DNA of 64,000 bases from Pseudonocardia sp. TRM90224 (GCF_021245725.1 NZ_JAJGSX010000018.1:80828-144827); one strand, 5' to 3'. Numbered from the stretch's first letter, positions 48,471-56,871 are shown. Made by a program: numbers and translations. Notes: generated by a model from the sequence alone, not told the origin.

Positions 48471-49744
48471 CCGAGCCGCCCCGGTTCACCGTCGAGGTCG
48501 ACTACAACCGCTATCTCGCCATCGACGCCACCAGCGTCGATGCGATCGTCACCGTCACCGCGACCGGCGATGCGCCGGCGGCGACGAGCGACGCCCTCGA
48601 AGTGATCATCATCGACTGCTCGACGTCGATGAGCGGCAACAAGATCCGTTCCGCGCGGCAGGCCACCGCGGCCGCGATCGCCGAGCTGCGCGACGGCGTG
48701 GCGTTCGCCGTCGTCGTCGGTACGCAGGACGCCAGGCAGCTCTACCCCGACCGCGGGGTCGCCCGCGCCGACGCGCGCACGCGCGCCGAGGCGACGACCT
48801 ACGTCGAGCGGTTGGCGGCCAACGGCGGCACCGGCATCGGCAGCTGGCTCAAGCTGACCGGGCAGATCGCCGACGGGTTCGCCGGACCGCTCAAGCACGC
48901 GATCCTGCTCACCGACGGGCAGAACGGCGAGCGTGCCGTGCACTTCGACGCCGCGCTGCGGTCGGTCGTCGGCAAGTTCACGTGCGACTGCCGGGGTGTC
49001 GGCACCGACTGGCGGGTCGACGAGCTGCGCACGATCTCCTCGGCGCTGCTCGGCAGCGTCGACATCGTGGCCGATCCGGCCGACCTCGCCGCCGACTTCC
49101 AGGCGATCATGGGCGCGGCGATGGGCAAGAGCATGGCAGACGTCGCGTTGCGGCTCTGGACCCCGCGCGGCGCGTCCATCCGGTTCGTCAAACAGGTCTC
49201 GCCGACGGTGGAGGACCTGACGGGCCGCCGCAACGAGTCGGGGCCGCAGCGCGGCGACTACCCGTTGGGCTCGTGGGGCGCGGAGAGCCGCGAGTACCAC
49301 GTTGCGATCGACATCGAGGCCGGCAGCATCGACGAGGACGTGCTCGCCGCGCGCATCAGCCTCGTCACCGCGGGCTCCGACGACGTGCTCGGCCAGCTGC
49401 TCGTCCCGGTCACCTGGACCGACGACACCGCGCTCTCCACGCGCATCGCGCGCGGGGTCGCCCACTACACGGGCCAGGCGGAGCTGGCGGAGGCGATCCA
49501 GGAGGGCCTCGCGGCCCGCAAGGCGGGCGATGTGGCGACCGCGACGGCGCGGTTGGGTCGGGCCGTCGCGCTGGCCGCGGAATCGGGCAACTCCGACACC
49601 GCACGGCTGCTGGAGCGGGTCGTCGACGTCATCGACGCGCCGTCGGGCACGGTGACGCTGCGCCGTTCGGTGTCGGACGCCGACGAGATGACGCTCGACA
49701 CGCGTTCGACCAAGACCGTCCGGGTGCGGGGAGCGGAGCAGTGA
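48467..49744 (+). CDS. VWA-domain protein of the kinase operon
   Basis: 425 aa. A von Willebrand factor A domain (about residues 40-215) with an intact MIDAS: DCSTSMSG, Thr in GGTGIGSW and Asp in LLTDGQNG. The C-terminal part has a beta-rich region (PLGSWGAESREYHVAIDIEA) and a helical tail. No signal peptide or membrane helix is seen, so it is cytoplasmic. Coupled by ATGA to the phosphatase gene and GTGA to the FHA gene. VWA proteins encoded with a kinase and PP2C recall the TerY-P phosphorylation triads, where they bind partners in a metal-dependent way. Confidence 0.9.
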   Translation: MTEPPRFTVEVDYNRYLAIDATSVDAIVTVTATGDAPAATSDALEVIIIDCSTSMSGNKIRSARQATAAAIAELRDGVAFAVVVGTQDARQLYPDRGVARADARTRAEATTYVERLAANGGTGIGSWLKLTGQIADGFAGPLKHAILLTDGQNGERAVHFDAALRSVVGKFTCDCRGVGTDWRVDELRTISSALLGSVDIVADPADLAADFQAIMGAAMGKSMADVALRLWTPRGASIRFVKQVSPTVEDLTGRRNESGPQRGDYPLGSWGAESREYHVAIDIEAGSIDEDVLAARISLVTAGSDDVLGQLLVPVTWTDDTALSTRIARGVAHYTGQAELAEAIQEGLAARKAGDVATATARLGRAVALAAESGNSDTARLLERVVDVIDAPSGTVTLRRSVSDADEMTLDTRSTKTVRVRGAEQ

Positions 49745-50481
49745 CGGCGACCTGCCCGGTCGGGCACGAATCGACCACCACCGACTACTGCGACGTCTGC
49801 GGGCGGCAGATCGGGGCGGCGCAGATCGGTGCAAGCCCGGACACCACCGGCGGTGCCGCCGGCAGCGCCACGAGCACGGCCCAGCTCCCGCCGGCCCCAC
49901 CGGCCGCGGCACCCGCCGCGAACGTCTGCGCCAACTGCGGCGCGCGCCGCGACGGCCGGTTCTGCGAAGTGTGCGGGCACGACGGGGCCGTCGAGGTGGT
50001 CAACCCCGTCAAGCCGGCCGCGTCGACCCCTCCGCCGGAGCCGACGGCTGCCCCGGCCGCCGCCGTGCCGCAGAGCTGGAGCGCAACCGTCGAGGCCGAT
50101 CGTGCCTGGTACGAGGAGGTGCGCAAGCGCAACGGGCCCGACGCAGGCGGGCTGGAGTTCCCGCCGTTCTGCCCGGAGCGCCGGTTCGAGCTGACCGGCG
50201 GCCGGCTGACCATCGGGCGGCGCAGCCGGTCGCGCGGCATCTTCCCGGAGATCGACCTCACCGGGCCGCCGCTCGACCCGGGCGTCTCGACGTTGCACGC
50301 GCTGCTGCAGGCCCGCGACGGCGGCGGCTGGGAGATCGTCGACCTCAACTCGACCAACGGCACCACGATCGGCGATACGAGCAGCACCATCGCGCCCAAC
50401 ACGCCGATCCCGCTCTCCGACGGAGATCGCATCCGCCTCGGCGCCTGGACGACGATCACGATCCGCGCCACCCCAACGTAA
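49741..50481 (+). CDS. FHA-domain protein with two zinc ribbons
   Basis: 246 aa. Two N-terminal zinc ribbons (CPVGHE...CDVCGR and CANCGAR...CEVCGH), a Pro/Ala linker, then an FHA domain (about residues 150-245): TIGRRSRSRGIFPEIDL, VSTLHALLQ and VDLNSTNGTTIG supply the Arg, Ser, His and Asn that bind phosphothreonine. It is the natural reader of the kinase's phosphorylation and may fill the role of GarA. The GarA N-terminal ETTS phosphosite is not visible. The GTG start overlaps the VWA stop. It is the last gene of the operon; a palindromic element overlaps its stop. Confidence 0.92.
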   Translation: MTATCPVGHESTTTDYCDVCGRQIGAAQIGASPDTTGGAAGSATSTAQLPPAPPAAAPAANVCANCGARRDGRFCEVCGHDGAVEVVNPVKPAASTPPPEPTAAPAAAVPQSWSATVEADRAWYEEVRKRNGPDAGGLEFPPFCPERRFELTGGRLTIGRRSRSRGIFPEIDLTGPPLDPGVSTLHALLQARDGGGWEIVDLNSTNGTTIGDTSSTIAPNTPIPLSDGDRIRLGAWTTITIRATPT

Positions 50482-50551
50482 AGTTCCCCACCGTTTTGCC
50501 TACTTGCACGCCCGAAACGCCATGCAGGTTGGCAAAACGGTGGGGAAGTTC
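50480..50551. repeat. palindromic element, CCCCACCGTTTTG family, subtype A (copy 7)
   Basis: 72 bp between the convergent FHA and glnH genes, overlapping the FHA stop by 2 nt and ending 3 nt before the glnH stop. Inner arms CCTACTTGCAC and ATGCAGGTTGG, reversed relative to copies 1 and 4. Confidence 0.9.
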
Positions 50552-50554
50552 GGG

Positions 50555-51523
50555 TCAGTCGCGGTAGGCCGCTTCGGCGGGGCGCGGGACGACCTGGAGC
50601 TGCTGGCCCATCCACTTCTGGTTGCTCGCCAGCAGCGATCCGTCGTCGCGGCCCTTCTCCAGCACGGCGTTGACGAAGCGGACGAGGTCGGGCTGCGACT
50701 TGTTCATCCCCACGGCGTATCTCGCCTCGTCGAGCGCGCCGCCGACGACCCGCGTCTGCGGGTCCTGCGCGGCGAGGCCGGCGAGGATGATGTCGTCGCT
50801 GGACACCGCGGCGACCCGCCCGCGTTGCAGGTCGAGGACGCAGTCGGGCAGGTTCGGGTACGTCACGACGTCGAGGTTGTACTCCGGCTTGCGCAGCACG
50901 ACCTCGGTCGTCGAGCCGCGTGAGGTGCAGACGCGCTGGCCGGCGAGCTGCTTGACGTCGGTGACCCCGCTCGCGGTCGGCACGAGGATCTTCTGCGCCG
51001 CCGCGACGTAGGCGGTGGAGAACTCGACGAGCTTCTGCCGCTCGCACGTGACGGTGAAGCTGTTGACCACGACGTCGACCCTGCCGTCGGCCGCTGCCTG
51101 TGCGCGGTCGGCGATGTTGAGCACGACGTACTGGACCTTGTTGGGGTCGCCGAAGATCGCCTGCGCGATCATCTTGACGACGTCGATGTCGGAACCTTCG
51201 AGCTCGCCGTTGGTCGGGTTGCGGAACCCGAGGCGGTACTTGCCCTGGTCGACGCCCGCGATGAGCCTGTCCCGCTTGAGGATCGTGTCCATCGTGGAGC
51301 CTGGCGGCATCTGACCGGGCGGCGGGAGCGGCCCCTCCGGGCGCAGGCTGTCGACCTTCTGCTGCTCGCAGCCTGCGGCCGGCGCCGGCGGCGGGGCCTC
51401 CTGCGTCGCCGTCGACGGCGGGGCCGGGGGCGGCGTCAGCCCCGTGATCACCGCGCTGCCCAGCGCGAGCACCCCCGCGATGCACAGGTAGACGAACGGG
51501 CGCCTGGCGTTGACGGTGTTCAC
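50555..51523 (-). CDS. glnH: GlnH-type amino-acid-binding protein (sensor partner of GlnX/PknG)
   Basis: 322 aa. The N-terminal hydrophobic helix (FVYLCIAGVLALGSAVITGL) is followed by a Pro-rich linker and AAGCEQQ, where Cys may be lipidated although it is unusually distant. The type 3 periplasmic-binding domain begins ILKRDRLIAGVDQGKYRLGF and has GSDIDVVKMIAQ, VVVNSFTVTCERQKLVEFS, the hinge AVSSDDIIL and YAVGMNKSQ, the pattern of glutamate/glutamine-binding proteins. No permease or ATPase gene accompanies it; instead glnX overlaps (GTGA). In mycobacteria GlnH senses Asp/Glu outside the cell and signals via GlnX to PknG. Confidence 0.88.
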   Translation of the reverse strand: MNTVNARRPFVYLCIAGVLALGSAVITGLTPPPAPPSTATQEAPPPAPAAGCEQQKVDSLRPEGPLPPPGQMPPGSTMDTILKRDRLIAGVDQGKYRLGFRNPTNGELEGSDIDVVKMIAQAIFGDPNKVQYVVLNIADRAQAAADGRVDVVVNSFTVTCERQKLVEFSTAYVAAAQKILVPTASGVTDVKQLAGQRVCTSRGSTTEVVLRKPEYNLDVVTYPNLPDCVLDLQRGRVAAVSSDDIILAGLAAQDPQTRVVGGALDEARYAVGMNKSQPDLVRFVNAVLEKGRDDGSLLASNQKWMGQQLQVVPRPAEAAYRD

Positions 51524-52842
51524 CGGTACTCCCCCACCCTGCGTGCCACTCCGCCGATCACGGCGCCCGCGGCGATCAGCGCCAGCACCGTCGGGCCGGC
51601 CATCAGGCCGGCGAGCGCCGCGCTCGCCGCGCCGGCGTTGTCGTCGAACGCCTTCCGCTGGGTGTCGAGCGCCAATCCGAGGGCGGCGTCGAGCCGTTCG
51701 AACGTCGCCCCCGACCCGGTCGGGTCCGGCCCGACCGCGAGTTTCACGGCCTCGGGGAAGTTGCCGTTGTCGTCGGCCTCGCGCACCTTCCGGTGCGCCT
51801 CCCGCCAGCCGATCGCAGCCGACCTGATGCTCTCGACCTGCACCCCCGCCTGCTGCGCGTCGGCCAGCAGGCCCCCGTTGTCGTTCGGGCCCAGCACCTT
51901 TTCGAGCAGCTTCGTGAACTCCGAGTCGGCGCTGCCACCACCGCGCGCAACCAGCACGAGGCTCTCGTTGCTCCGTGCTTGGAGCACCTGGATCCGGGCG
52001 TCGTCGAGTGCCGTCGCCGCGGTCCGGTGCGTGCTGGCCTGGCTGATCTGGGCGGCGCCGACGAGCAGCGCGACCGACCACCACAGCAATGCCAGCACCA
52101 TCGCGACGGCTGCACCGGCGAGGCCGAGGTTCAGCGTCCGGTTGGTGCGGCGCTGCTCGCGCAACGTGACGTCGACCAGCCCGGCCAGCACCGCGATGCC
52201 GAGCACCAGCACGATGAACGGGAACGCGATGCCCTCGCCGTAGGCCCTGCTGAGCGCCTCGTTCTCCAGCATCCGCAGCTTGTCGACGGCCGGCAGGATC
52301 GTCGAGCGCATCAGCTTCGAGCCGCTGTCGAGGTAGGACTGGCCCAGCGGCAGCCCTTGCCGGTTGTAGACCCGCGCCGTCTCGATCAGCCCGTTGTAGA
52401 CGGGCAGCTGCTGGGAGATCGTCTTGATGTGCTCGGCGGCGGGGTCGTCGGCCGGGAGCAGACCGGCCGCATGCACGATCCGATCGGCCGCGCTGGCGAT
52501 GTCGGCGTCGTACCGCGCCCGCACGTCGGCCGGCTCGATGCCGCCGGCGACGTAACCGCTGGTCGCCATCGCGTCGGAATCGGCCAGCGAGCGGTACAGC
52601 TCCGCGGCGTCGGCCCGCACGACGGCGATCCGCTGGCCCGCGTCGCGGACGTCGCCGGAGCGCGCGAGCCCGTCGAACAGGCTTACCAGCGCGAACACCA
52701 CACACCCGACGACGAGCACCGCGCCGACCCTCCGCAGCCGGTCGGGCGTCGCCGTCCCGCGCGCGAGTGTCCGCAGCATCCGCCTCGCCTCGGCCGGGGC
52801 AGCGGTGCCCGGCGGTACGTCCGTGCGCGTCTCGACGCTCAT
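51520..52842 (-). CDS. glnX: GlnX-like membrane sensor protein
   Basis: 440 aa. Four membrane helices: about residues 39-57 (AVLVVGCVVFALVSL), 205-225 (FPFIVLVLGIAVLAGLV), 240-262 (AGAAVAMVLALLWWSVALLV) and 415-433 (AGPTVLALIAAGAVIGG). Between helices 1-2 and 3-4 are two extracytoplasmic helical domains of about 150 residues, like four-helix-bundle sensors. This is the layout of GlnX, which transmits the GlnH signal to PknG. It precedes glnH in one operon and is convergent with the kinase operon. ATG 52842 follows a GGGGGG stretch. The cytoplasmic output segment is short. Confidence 0.88.
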   Translation of the reverse strand: MSVETRTDVPPGTAAPAEARRMLRTLARGTATPDRLRRVGAVLVVGCVVFALVSLFDGLARSGDVRDAGQRIAVVRADAAELYRSLADSDAMATSGYVAGGIEPADVRARYDADIASAADRIVHAAGLLPADDPAAEHIKTISQQLPVYNGLIETARVYNRQGLPLGQSYLDSGSKLMRSTILPAVDKLRMLENEALSRAYGEGIAFPFIVLVLGIAVLAGLVDVTLREQRRTNRTLNLGLAGAAVAMVLALLWWSVALLVGAAQISQASTHRTAATALDDARIQVLQARSNESLVLVARGGGSADSEFTKLLEKVLGPNDNGGLLADAQQAGVQVESIRSAAIGWREAHRKVREADDNGNFPEAVKLAVGPDPTGSGATFERLDAALGLALDTQRKAFDDNAGAASAALAGLMAGPTVLALIAAGAVIGGVARRVGEYR

Positions 52843-52862
52843 GGTCCCCCCGGATCTCCGAC

Positions 52863-52892
52863 GTCGGGCACAGCCTAGAGGCGTGCCCCGAC
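52863..52892 (-). terminator. hairpin between the NmrA and glnX genes
   Basis: GTCGGGCAC...GTGCCCCGAC, 9-bp stem with one bulge, in the 109-bp gap. It lies downstream of the NmrA gene and upstream of glnX, so it may end the former or sit in the leader of the latter. There is no T run. Confidence 0.35.
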
Positions 52893-52951
52893 ACCGCGTC
52901 GACAACGACGTTGTTGCGTTTCGGGAGCACTCTCGACAGCAAGAACGTCGG

Positions 52952-53812
52952 TCACCCCGTGAACGCGGCGGCGTGGTCCTTCGCGAACTCGGCGAATCCG
53001 CGGGGCGCCCGGCCCGTGACCTCGGCGACGGAAGGATCGACGGCCGCCGCCTCGCCGCGGGCGTAGTGCGCGTAGTCCTCCACGAGGCCCTCGGCCTGCC
53101 AGTCGGGCAGCATCCCGCGCAGCGCCTCGGCGAACGCCGCCGGCGCGACGTCGACGAACGTGACCTGCCGGCCCGTCGCGGCACCGATCTCGGCCGCCAT
53201 CTCGGCGTGGGTGAGGGCGGCCGGTCCGGTGATCGTGTAGGTGCGGCCTTCGTGGCCCGGCTCGGTGAGCGCGACGGCGGCGACCGCGGCGATGTCGCGC
53301 ACGTCGACCGCGCTGATCTTCGCGTCGCCGATCGGCGCGAAGAACGTGCCCTGCGCCGCGATCGACCCGCTGAAGTTCAGCAGCCCCTGGAAGTACAGGT
53401 TGGGGCGCAGGAACGTGTAGCCGATCCCGAGCTCGCGGATCCGACGCTCGACGGCGGCGTGGTAGCGCAGGAACCGCACCGGCGAGTCCTCGGCCGCCGC
53501 GAGCTGGGAGAGCTTCACCAGGTGTCGCACGCCGGCCGCCGCCGCCAGCTCGGCGAACCTCTCCTGCTGCTCCTGCGCCCGCTCCGACGACGGCGTCACC
53601 AGGTACGCCGCGCGCACGCCGGTCAGCGCGGCGGCCACGGCCTCGGGATCGTCGAAGTCGGCCACCACCACGGGTACGTCGGCGCGGACCTTCGCCCGGC
53701 CCGACTCGCTGCGCACCATCGCCACCACCGGCACGCCCCGCTCGACCAGCAGGTCGAGCAGCGCCGATCCCGTGTTGCCCGTCGCGCCCGTCACCAGCAC
53801 CCGCTCGCTCAT
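52952..53812 (-). CDS. NmrA-like NAD(P)-binding protein (atypical SDR)
   Basis: 286 aa. Rossmann start VLVTGATGNTGSALLDLL, then AMVRSESGRAKV and DFDDPEAVAAAL. FLRPNLYFQGLLNFSG and VDVRDIAAVAAVAL are typical of NmrA/azoreductase-like and quinone-sensing atypical SDRs. The SDR Tyr-x3-Lys is not conserved, so it may act as a redox sensor or reductase. ATG 53812 follows AGAGG; ATG 53815 is one codon earlier. Two palindromes of the AGAGC-GCTCT type lie upstream, pointing to a TetR- or MarR-like regulator that is not encoded in this window next to it. Confidence 0.85.
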   Translation of the reverse strand: MSERVLVTGATGNTGSALLDLLVERGVPVVAMVRSESGRAKVRADVPVVVADFDDPEAVAAALTGVRAAYLVTPSSERAQEQQERFAELAAAAGVRHLVKLSQLAAAEDSPVRFLRYHAAVERRIRELGIGYTFLRPNLYFQGLLNFSGSIAAQGTFFAPIGDAKISAVDVRDIAAVAAVALTEPGHEGRTYTITGPAALTHAEMAAEIGAATGRQVTFVDVAPAAFAEALRGMLPDWQAEGLVEDYAHYARGEAAAVDPSVAEVTGRAPRGFAEFAKDHAAAFTG

Positions 53813-53835
53813 CATGTGCCTCTTCCGCTCCGTGT

Positions 53836-53852
53836 CGAGAGCAGTGCTCTCG
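53836..53852 (-). promoter_or_regulatory. palindrome upstream of the NmrA gene, site 1
   Basis: CGAGAGCA-G-TGCTCTCG, perfect 8-bp arms, 21 bp upstream of the NmrA start. A related site is at 53891. Confidence 0.6.
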
Positions 53853-53890
53853 CTTGCGGTCAACAGTCACACAGCTGAAGCAGTTCGTCA

Positions 53891-53903
53891 AGAGCGGTGC
53901 TCT
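53891..53903 (-). promoter_or_regulatory. palindrome upstream of the NmrA gene, site 2
   Basis: AGAGCGGTGCTCT, perfect 5-bp arms and the same AGAGC/GCTCT core as site 1, centre 53 bp away (about five helical turns). It is 9 bp from the end of the arabinofuranosidase gene, which points toward it. Confidence 0.5.
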
Positions 53904-53912
53904 CTTTTTGTA

Positions 53913-55433
53913 TCAGCGCTCAGCTGCGAACCTCAGCACGGTCCACGACGCCGCCGGGAGCTCCAGCTCGACGGAGCCGTCGGCGACGGTGGGCAGCGGC
54001 CGTCCCCCGACCCGCACCGCGTCCGGCTCGCCCGCGCTGTTGGCTCGCGTCGTGCCGTCGGAGGCGATGCCCTCGTGCGCGACCGGGCGCCACGAACCGC
54101 GCGGCAGCCGCACCCTGGCGGGCAGCACCTCCTGCGGCGAGCGGTTCACCATGAACACCGCAAGCTCGCCCGATTCCTCGTCCAGCGTCGCGGAGACGGC
54201 GAGCTGGTCGACGTCGTCGTGCCGCTTCGTCGAGAGCACCGGCGCCGTGACGGCGGCCCGCAGCACCTGCCCGCGCGCGTGCCGGGCGGTGAGCGCGAAC
54301 GGGTCGAAGATGCTCTGCCGCCACGCCGGCCCACCGGGCTCGGTCCGGATCGGTGCGATCACGTTCACGAGCTGCGCCTGGCACGCGATCGCCACCCGGT
54401 CGGCGTGCCGCAGCAGGCTCAGCATCAGGTCACCGACCACGACGGCGTCGAGCGCGCTGTAGTTGTCCTCGATCAGCGGCCGCGGTGTCGAGCCGGCCTC
54501 GGGGAACGCCATCGCGTTCTCACCGACGAACCGCGACTGGTACCAGACGTTCCACTCGTCGAACGACAGCGTCAGCTTCTTGCGGCTGCGCAGCCGCGCA
54601 CCCACCGCGTCGGCGGTCGCGACAACGGCCTCGATCTGCCGGTCCATGTCGGCCGCGCTGGCGAGGAAGCTGGCCGTGTCGCCGTCGTGCTCCTGGTAAT
54701 AGGCGTGCAGCGAGACGTGGTCGACGAGCTCGTAGGTGTGCTCGAGCACCTCCGCCTCCCACGCGCCGAACGTCGCCATCCGGCTGTGCGAGCTGCCGCA
54801 GGCCACCAGCTCGATGTCCGGGTCGAGCCGGCGCATCCCACGCGCCGTCTCCGCCGCGAGCCGGCCGTACTCGGCGGCCGACTTGTGGCCCATCTGCCAC
54901 GGCCCGTCCATCTCGTTGCCCAGGCACCACAGCCGGACGTCGTGCGGCTCGCGGGTGCCGTTCTTGATCCGCAGGTCGGACAGCGCCGTGCCCGACGGGA
55001 AGTTGCAGTACTCCAGCAGCTCGCAGGCCTCCTGCATGCCGCGGGTGCCGAGGTTGACCGCCATCATCGGCTCGGCGCCGAGTCGCCGCGCCCAGCCGAG
55101 GAACTCGTCGGTGCCGACCTGGTTGGTCTCCAGCGCCTTCCACGCGCGCTCCAGCCGCACCGGCCGCTCGTTGCGCGGGCCGACGCCGTCCTCCCAGCGG
55201 TAGCCCGAGACGAAGTTGCCGCCCGGGTAGCGGATCACGGTGGCGCCCAGCTCGCGGGTCAGCTCCAGCACGTCGCCGCGGAAGCCGTCCTCGTCGGCCG
55301 TGGGGTGCTCCGGCTCGTGGATGCCCCCGTAGACGCATCGGCCCATGTGCTCGACGAACGACCCGAAGAGCCGTCGCGGCACCGGCCCGACGCGAAAGGA
55401 GGAATCCAGCACGACATCGGCGATCGGCGTCAT
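53913..55433 (-). CDS. alpha-L-arabinofuranosidase, glycoside hydrolase family 51
   Basis: 506 aa, the usual GH51 length. FGSFVEHMGRCVYGGI opens the barrel, the acid/base Glu is in WCLGNEMDG (about residue 173) and the nucleophile Glu in LSFDEWNVWY (about 290). The C-terminal beta-sandwich ends LELPAASWTVLRF. There is no signal peptide, so it works inside the cell on imported arabino-oligosaccharides. It diverges from the ABC importer genes across a LacI-type operator. The TAGAAC box ends 6 nt before its ATG, so its mRNA is probably leaderless. Confidence 0.95.
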   Translation of the reverse strand: MTPIADVVLDSSFRVGPVPRRLFGSFVEHMGRCVYGGIHEPEHPTADEDGFRGDVLELTRELGATVIRYPGGNFVSGYRWEDGVGPRNERPVRLERAWKALETNQVGTDEFLGWARRLGAEPMMAVNLGTRGMQEACELLEYCNFPSGTALSDLRIKNGTREPHDVRLWCLGNEMDGPWQMGHKSAAEYGRLAAETARGMRRLDPDIELVACGSSHSRMATFGAWEAEVLEHTYELVDHVSLHAYYQEHDGDTASFLASAADMDRQIEAVVATADAVGARLRSRKKLTLSFDEWNVWYQSRFVGENAMAFPEAGSTPRPLIEDNYSALDAVVVGDLMLSLLRHADRVAIACQAQLVNVIAPIRTEPGGPAWRQSIFDPFALTARHARGQVLRAAVTAPVLSTKRHDDVDQLAVSATLDEESGELAVFMVNRSPQEVLPARVRLPRGSWRPVAHEGIASDGTTRANSAGEPDAVRVGGRPLPTVADGSVELELPAASWTVLRFAAER

Positions 55434-55439
55434 GGGCCC

Positions 55440-55469
55440 GTTCTACCTTGCGACTTCCAACGATGTAAA
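55440..55469 (-). promoter_or_regulatory. promoter of the arabinofuranosidase gene (leaderless)
   Basis: Minus strand TTTACA (55469-55464), 18-bp spacer, TAGAAC (55445-55440). Only GGGCCC separates the -10 box from the ATG, so transcription should start at or beside the A of the ATG. CAACGATGTA (55458-55467) overlaps the -35 box and resembles half of the operator at 55532. Confidence 0.6.
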
Positions 55470-55531
55470 GAAGTTCGTCCCACCCCTTGACCGGAACGCT
55501 CGGCACCCGCAACCATGAGGCCGACGTCACA

Positions 55532-55555
55532 TACATCGTTGTAAACAACGTTGTA
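55532..55555. promoter_or_regulatory. LacI operator of the arabinan module
   Basis: TACATCGTTGT-AA-ACAACGTTGTA, a 24-bp palindrome with one mismatched pair; the core CGTTGTAAACAACG is perfect. It lies 20 bp upstream of the binding-protein gene. With the half-site at 55458 it may control both directions through the LacI protein at 58687. Confidence 0.75.
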
Positions 55556-55575
55556 CACGCGAGGGGGTGGCGCAC

Positions 55576-56871
55576 GTGGGTCTCGACGGCGAGGCCGGGT
55601 CCATCAGCCGCAGGAGCGTGCTGCTCGGGCTGCTCGGCGCCGGTGCGCTCAGCGCGTGCGGCGGCGTTCCCGCAGCCCAGGAGCTGCGGTTCTGGCACCT
55701 CATGACCGGCGGCGACGGCAAGATCATGCAGAAGATGCAGGCCGCCGCCGCGGCTTCGACCGGCGTGCGCATCAACACCACCGTGCTGGCCTGGGGCGCG
55801 CTGTACTACACGAAGCTCGCGATGGCCTCCGCCGGCGGGCGCGCGCCCGACATGGCCGTCCTGCACCTCTCCCGCCTGCCCGGGTACGCACCCGGCGGCC
55901 TGCTCGACGCCTGGGACGTCGACCTGCTCGGCGAGCTGGGCGCGCCGCTCGACGCGTTCCCGCAGTCGGTGCTGCGGAGCAGCCAGCAGGCGGGCGAGCT
56001 GTTCGCGTTGCCGCTCGACACCCACCCGTTCGTGATGTTCTACGCCCCGCCGGTGCTGGAGCGGGCCGGGCTGCTCGGCCCCGACCGGCGGATCGTCGAG
56101 CTGGCGGGCGCCGACCGGTTCTTCGAGGCGCTCGCCGAGGTGCAGAAGGTGACCGGCTCGTACGGCGCCGCGTACGGCTTCCTCTCCGACGCGTCGCAGG
56201 CGTGGCGCCTGTTCTGGACGCTCTACCGGCAGACCGGCGCGACCATGGAGCTCGCCGACGCACCGGCCCGGATGGACCCCGACGCCGCGGCCAGGGCCGT
56301 CGACTTCGGGAAGCGGCTCTTCGACGGCACCCTCGCCACCGGCAACGACAGCTACGCGTCCGCCATCGCGTCGTTCGGCGCGGGCCGCAGCGGCATCTAC
56401 TTCTGCGGCGAGTGGGAGCTGGTGTCCTTCCAGGAGCTGGAGATGGACTTCGACATGGCACCGTTCCCCACCGTCTTCGACGTCCCGGCAGCGGCCGCCG
56501 ATTCGCACGTGTTCGTGCTCCCCCGCCGCAGCGTCGTCGACCCGGCGGCGCGGGAGGCGACGCACCGGTACGCGGCGGCGCTGCTGAAGGAGTCGCTGGC
56601 GTGGGCGCGCGCCGGGCACATCCCGGCGTACCAGCCCGTGACCAAGTCGGCCGGCTACGCCGACCTCATGCCGCAATCGCACTACACGGCGGCGCAGGAC
56701 GCCGTCGCGCTCGACCCGCAGGCGTGGTTCACCGGTGCCGGCTCGACGTTCCAGACGCGCATGTCGCAGGCGTTGAGCGCGGCCTGGAGCGGCGGGCCGG
56801 GCACCGCCGAGACGGTCCGGACGCTGCAACGCGAGCTGGACACCTTCGCCTCGAAGCCGAACCCGGCATGA
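55576..56871 (+). CDS. extracellular sugar-binding lipoprotein (arabino-oligosaccharide importer)
   Basis: 431 aa. Tat-like lipoprotein signal: ISRRSVLLGLLGAGALSACGG (Arg pair, lipobox LSAC). The mature protein has LRFWHLMTGGDGKIMQKM, TTVLAWGALYYTKLAMA and RAPDMAVLHLSRL, the pattern of family 1 (maltose-type) binding proteins. GTG 55576 is chosen because GAGGGGG stands 9 nt before it; GTG 55567 is inside that sequence. It leads an operon with two permeases and LacI, divergent from GH51. The substrate is inferred as arabino- or arabinoxylo-oligosaccharides. Confidence 0.87.
   Translation: MGLDGEAGSISRRSVLLGLLGAGALSACGGVPAAQELRFWHLMTGGDGKIMQKMQAAAAASTGVRINTTVLAWGALYYTKLAMASAGGRAPDMAVLHLSRLPGYAPGGLLDAWDVDLLGELGAPLDAFPQSVLRSSQQAGELFALPLDTHPFVMFYAPPVLERAGLLGPDRRIVELAGADRFFEALAEVQKVTGSYGAAYGFLSDASQAWRLFWTLYRQTGATMELADAPARMDPDAAARAVDFGKRLFDGTLATGNDSYASAIASFGAGRSGIYFCGEWELVSFQELEMDFDMAPFPTVFDVPAAAADSHVFVLPRRSVVDPAAREATHRYAAALLKESLAWARAGHIPAYQPVTKSAGYADLMPQSHYTAAQDAVALDPQAWFTGAGSTFQTRMSQALSAAWSGGPGTAETVRTLQRELDTFASKPNPA

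Noticed and set aside
48467..49744. Tellurite-resistance (ter) operon
   Set aside because: Only the VWA/kinase/PP2C combination resembles TerY-P. No TerD, TerC or TerB-like gene is present.
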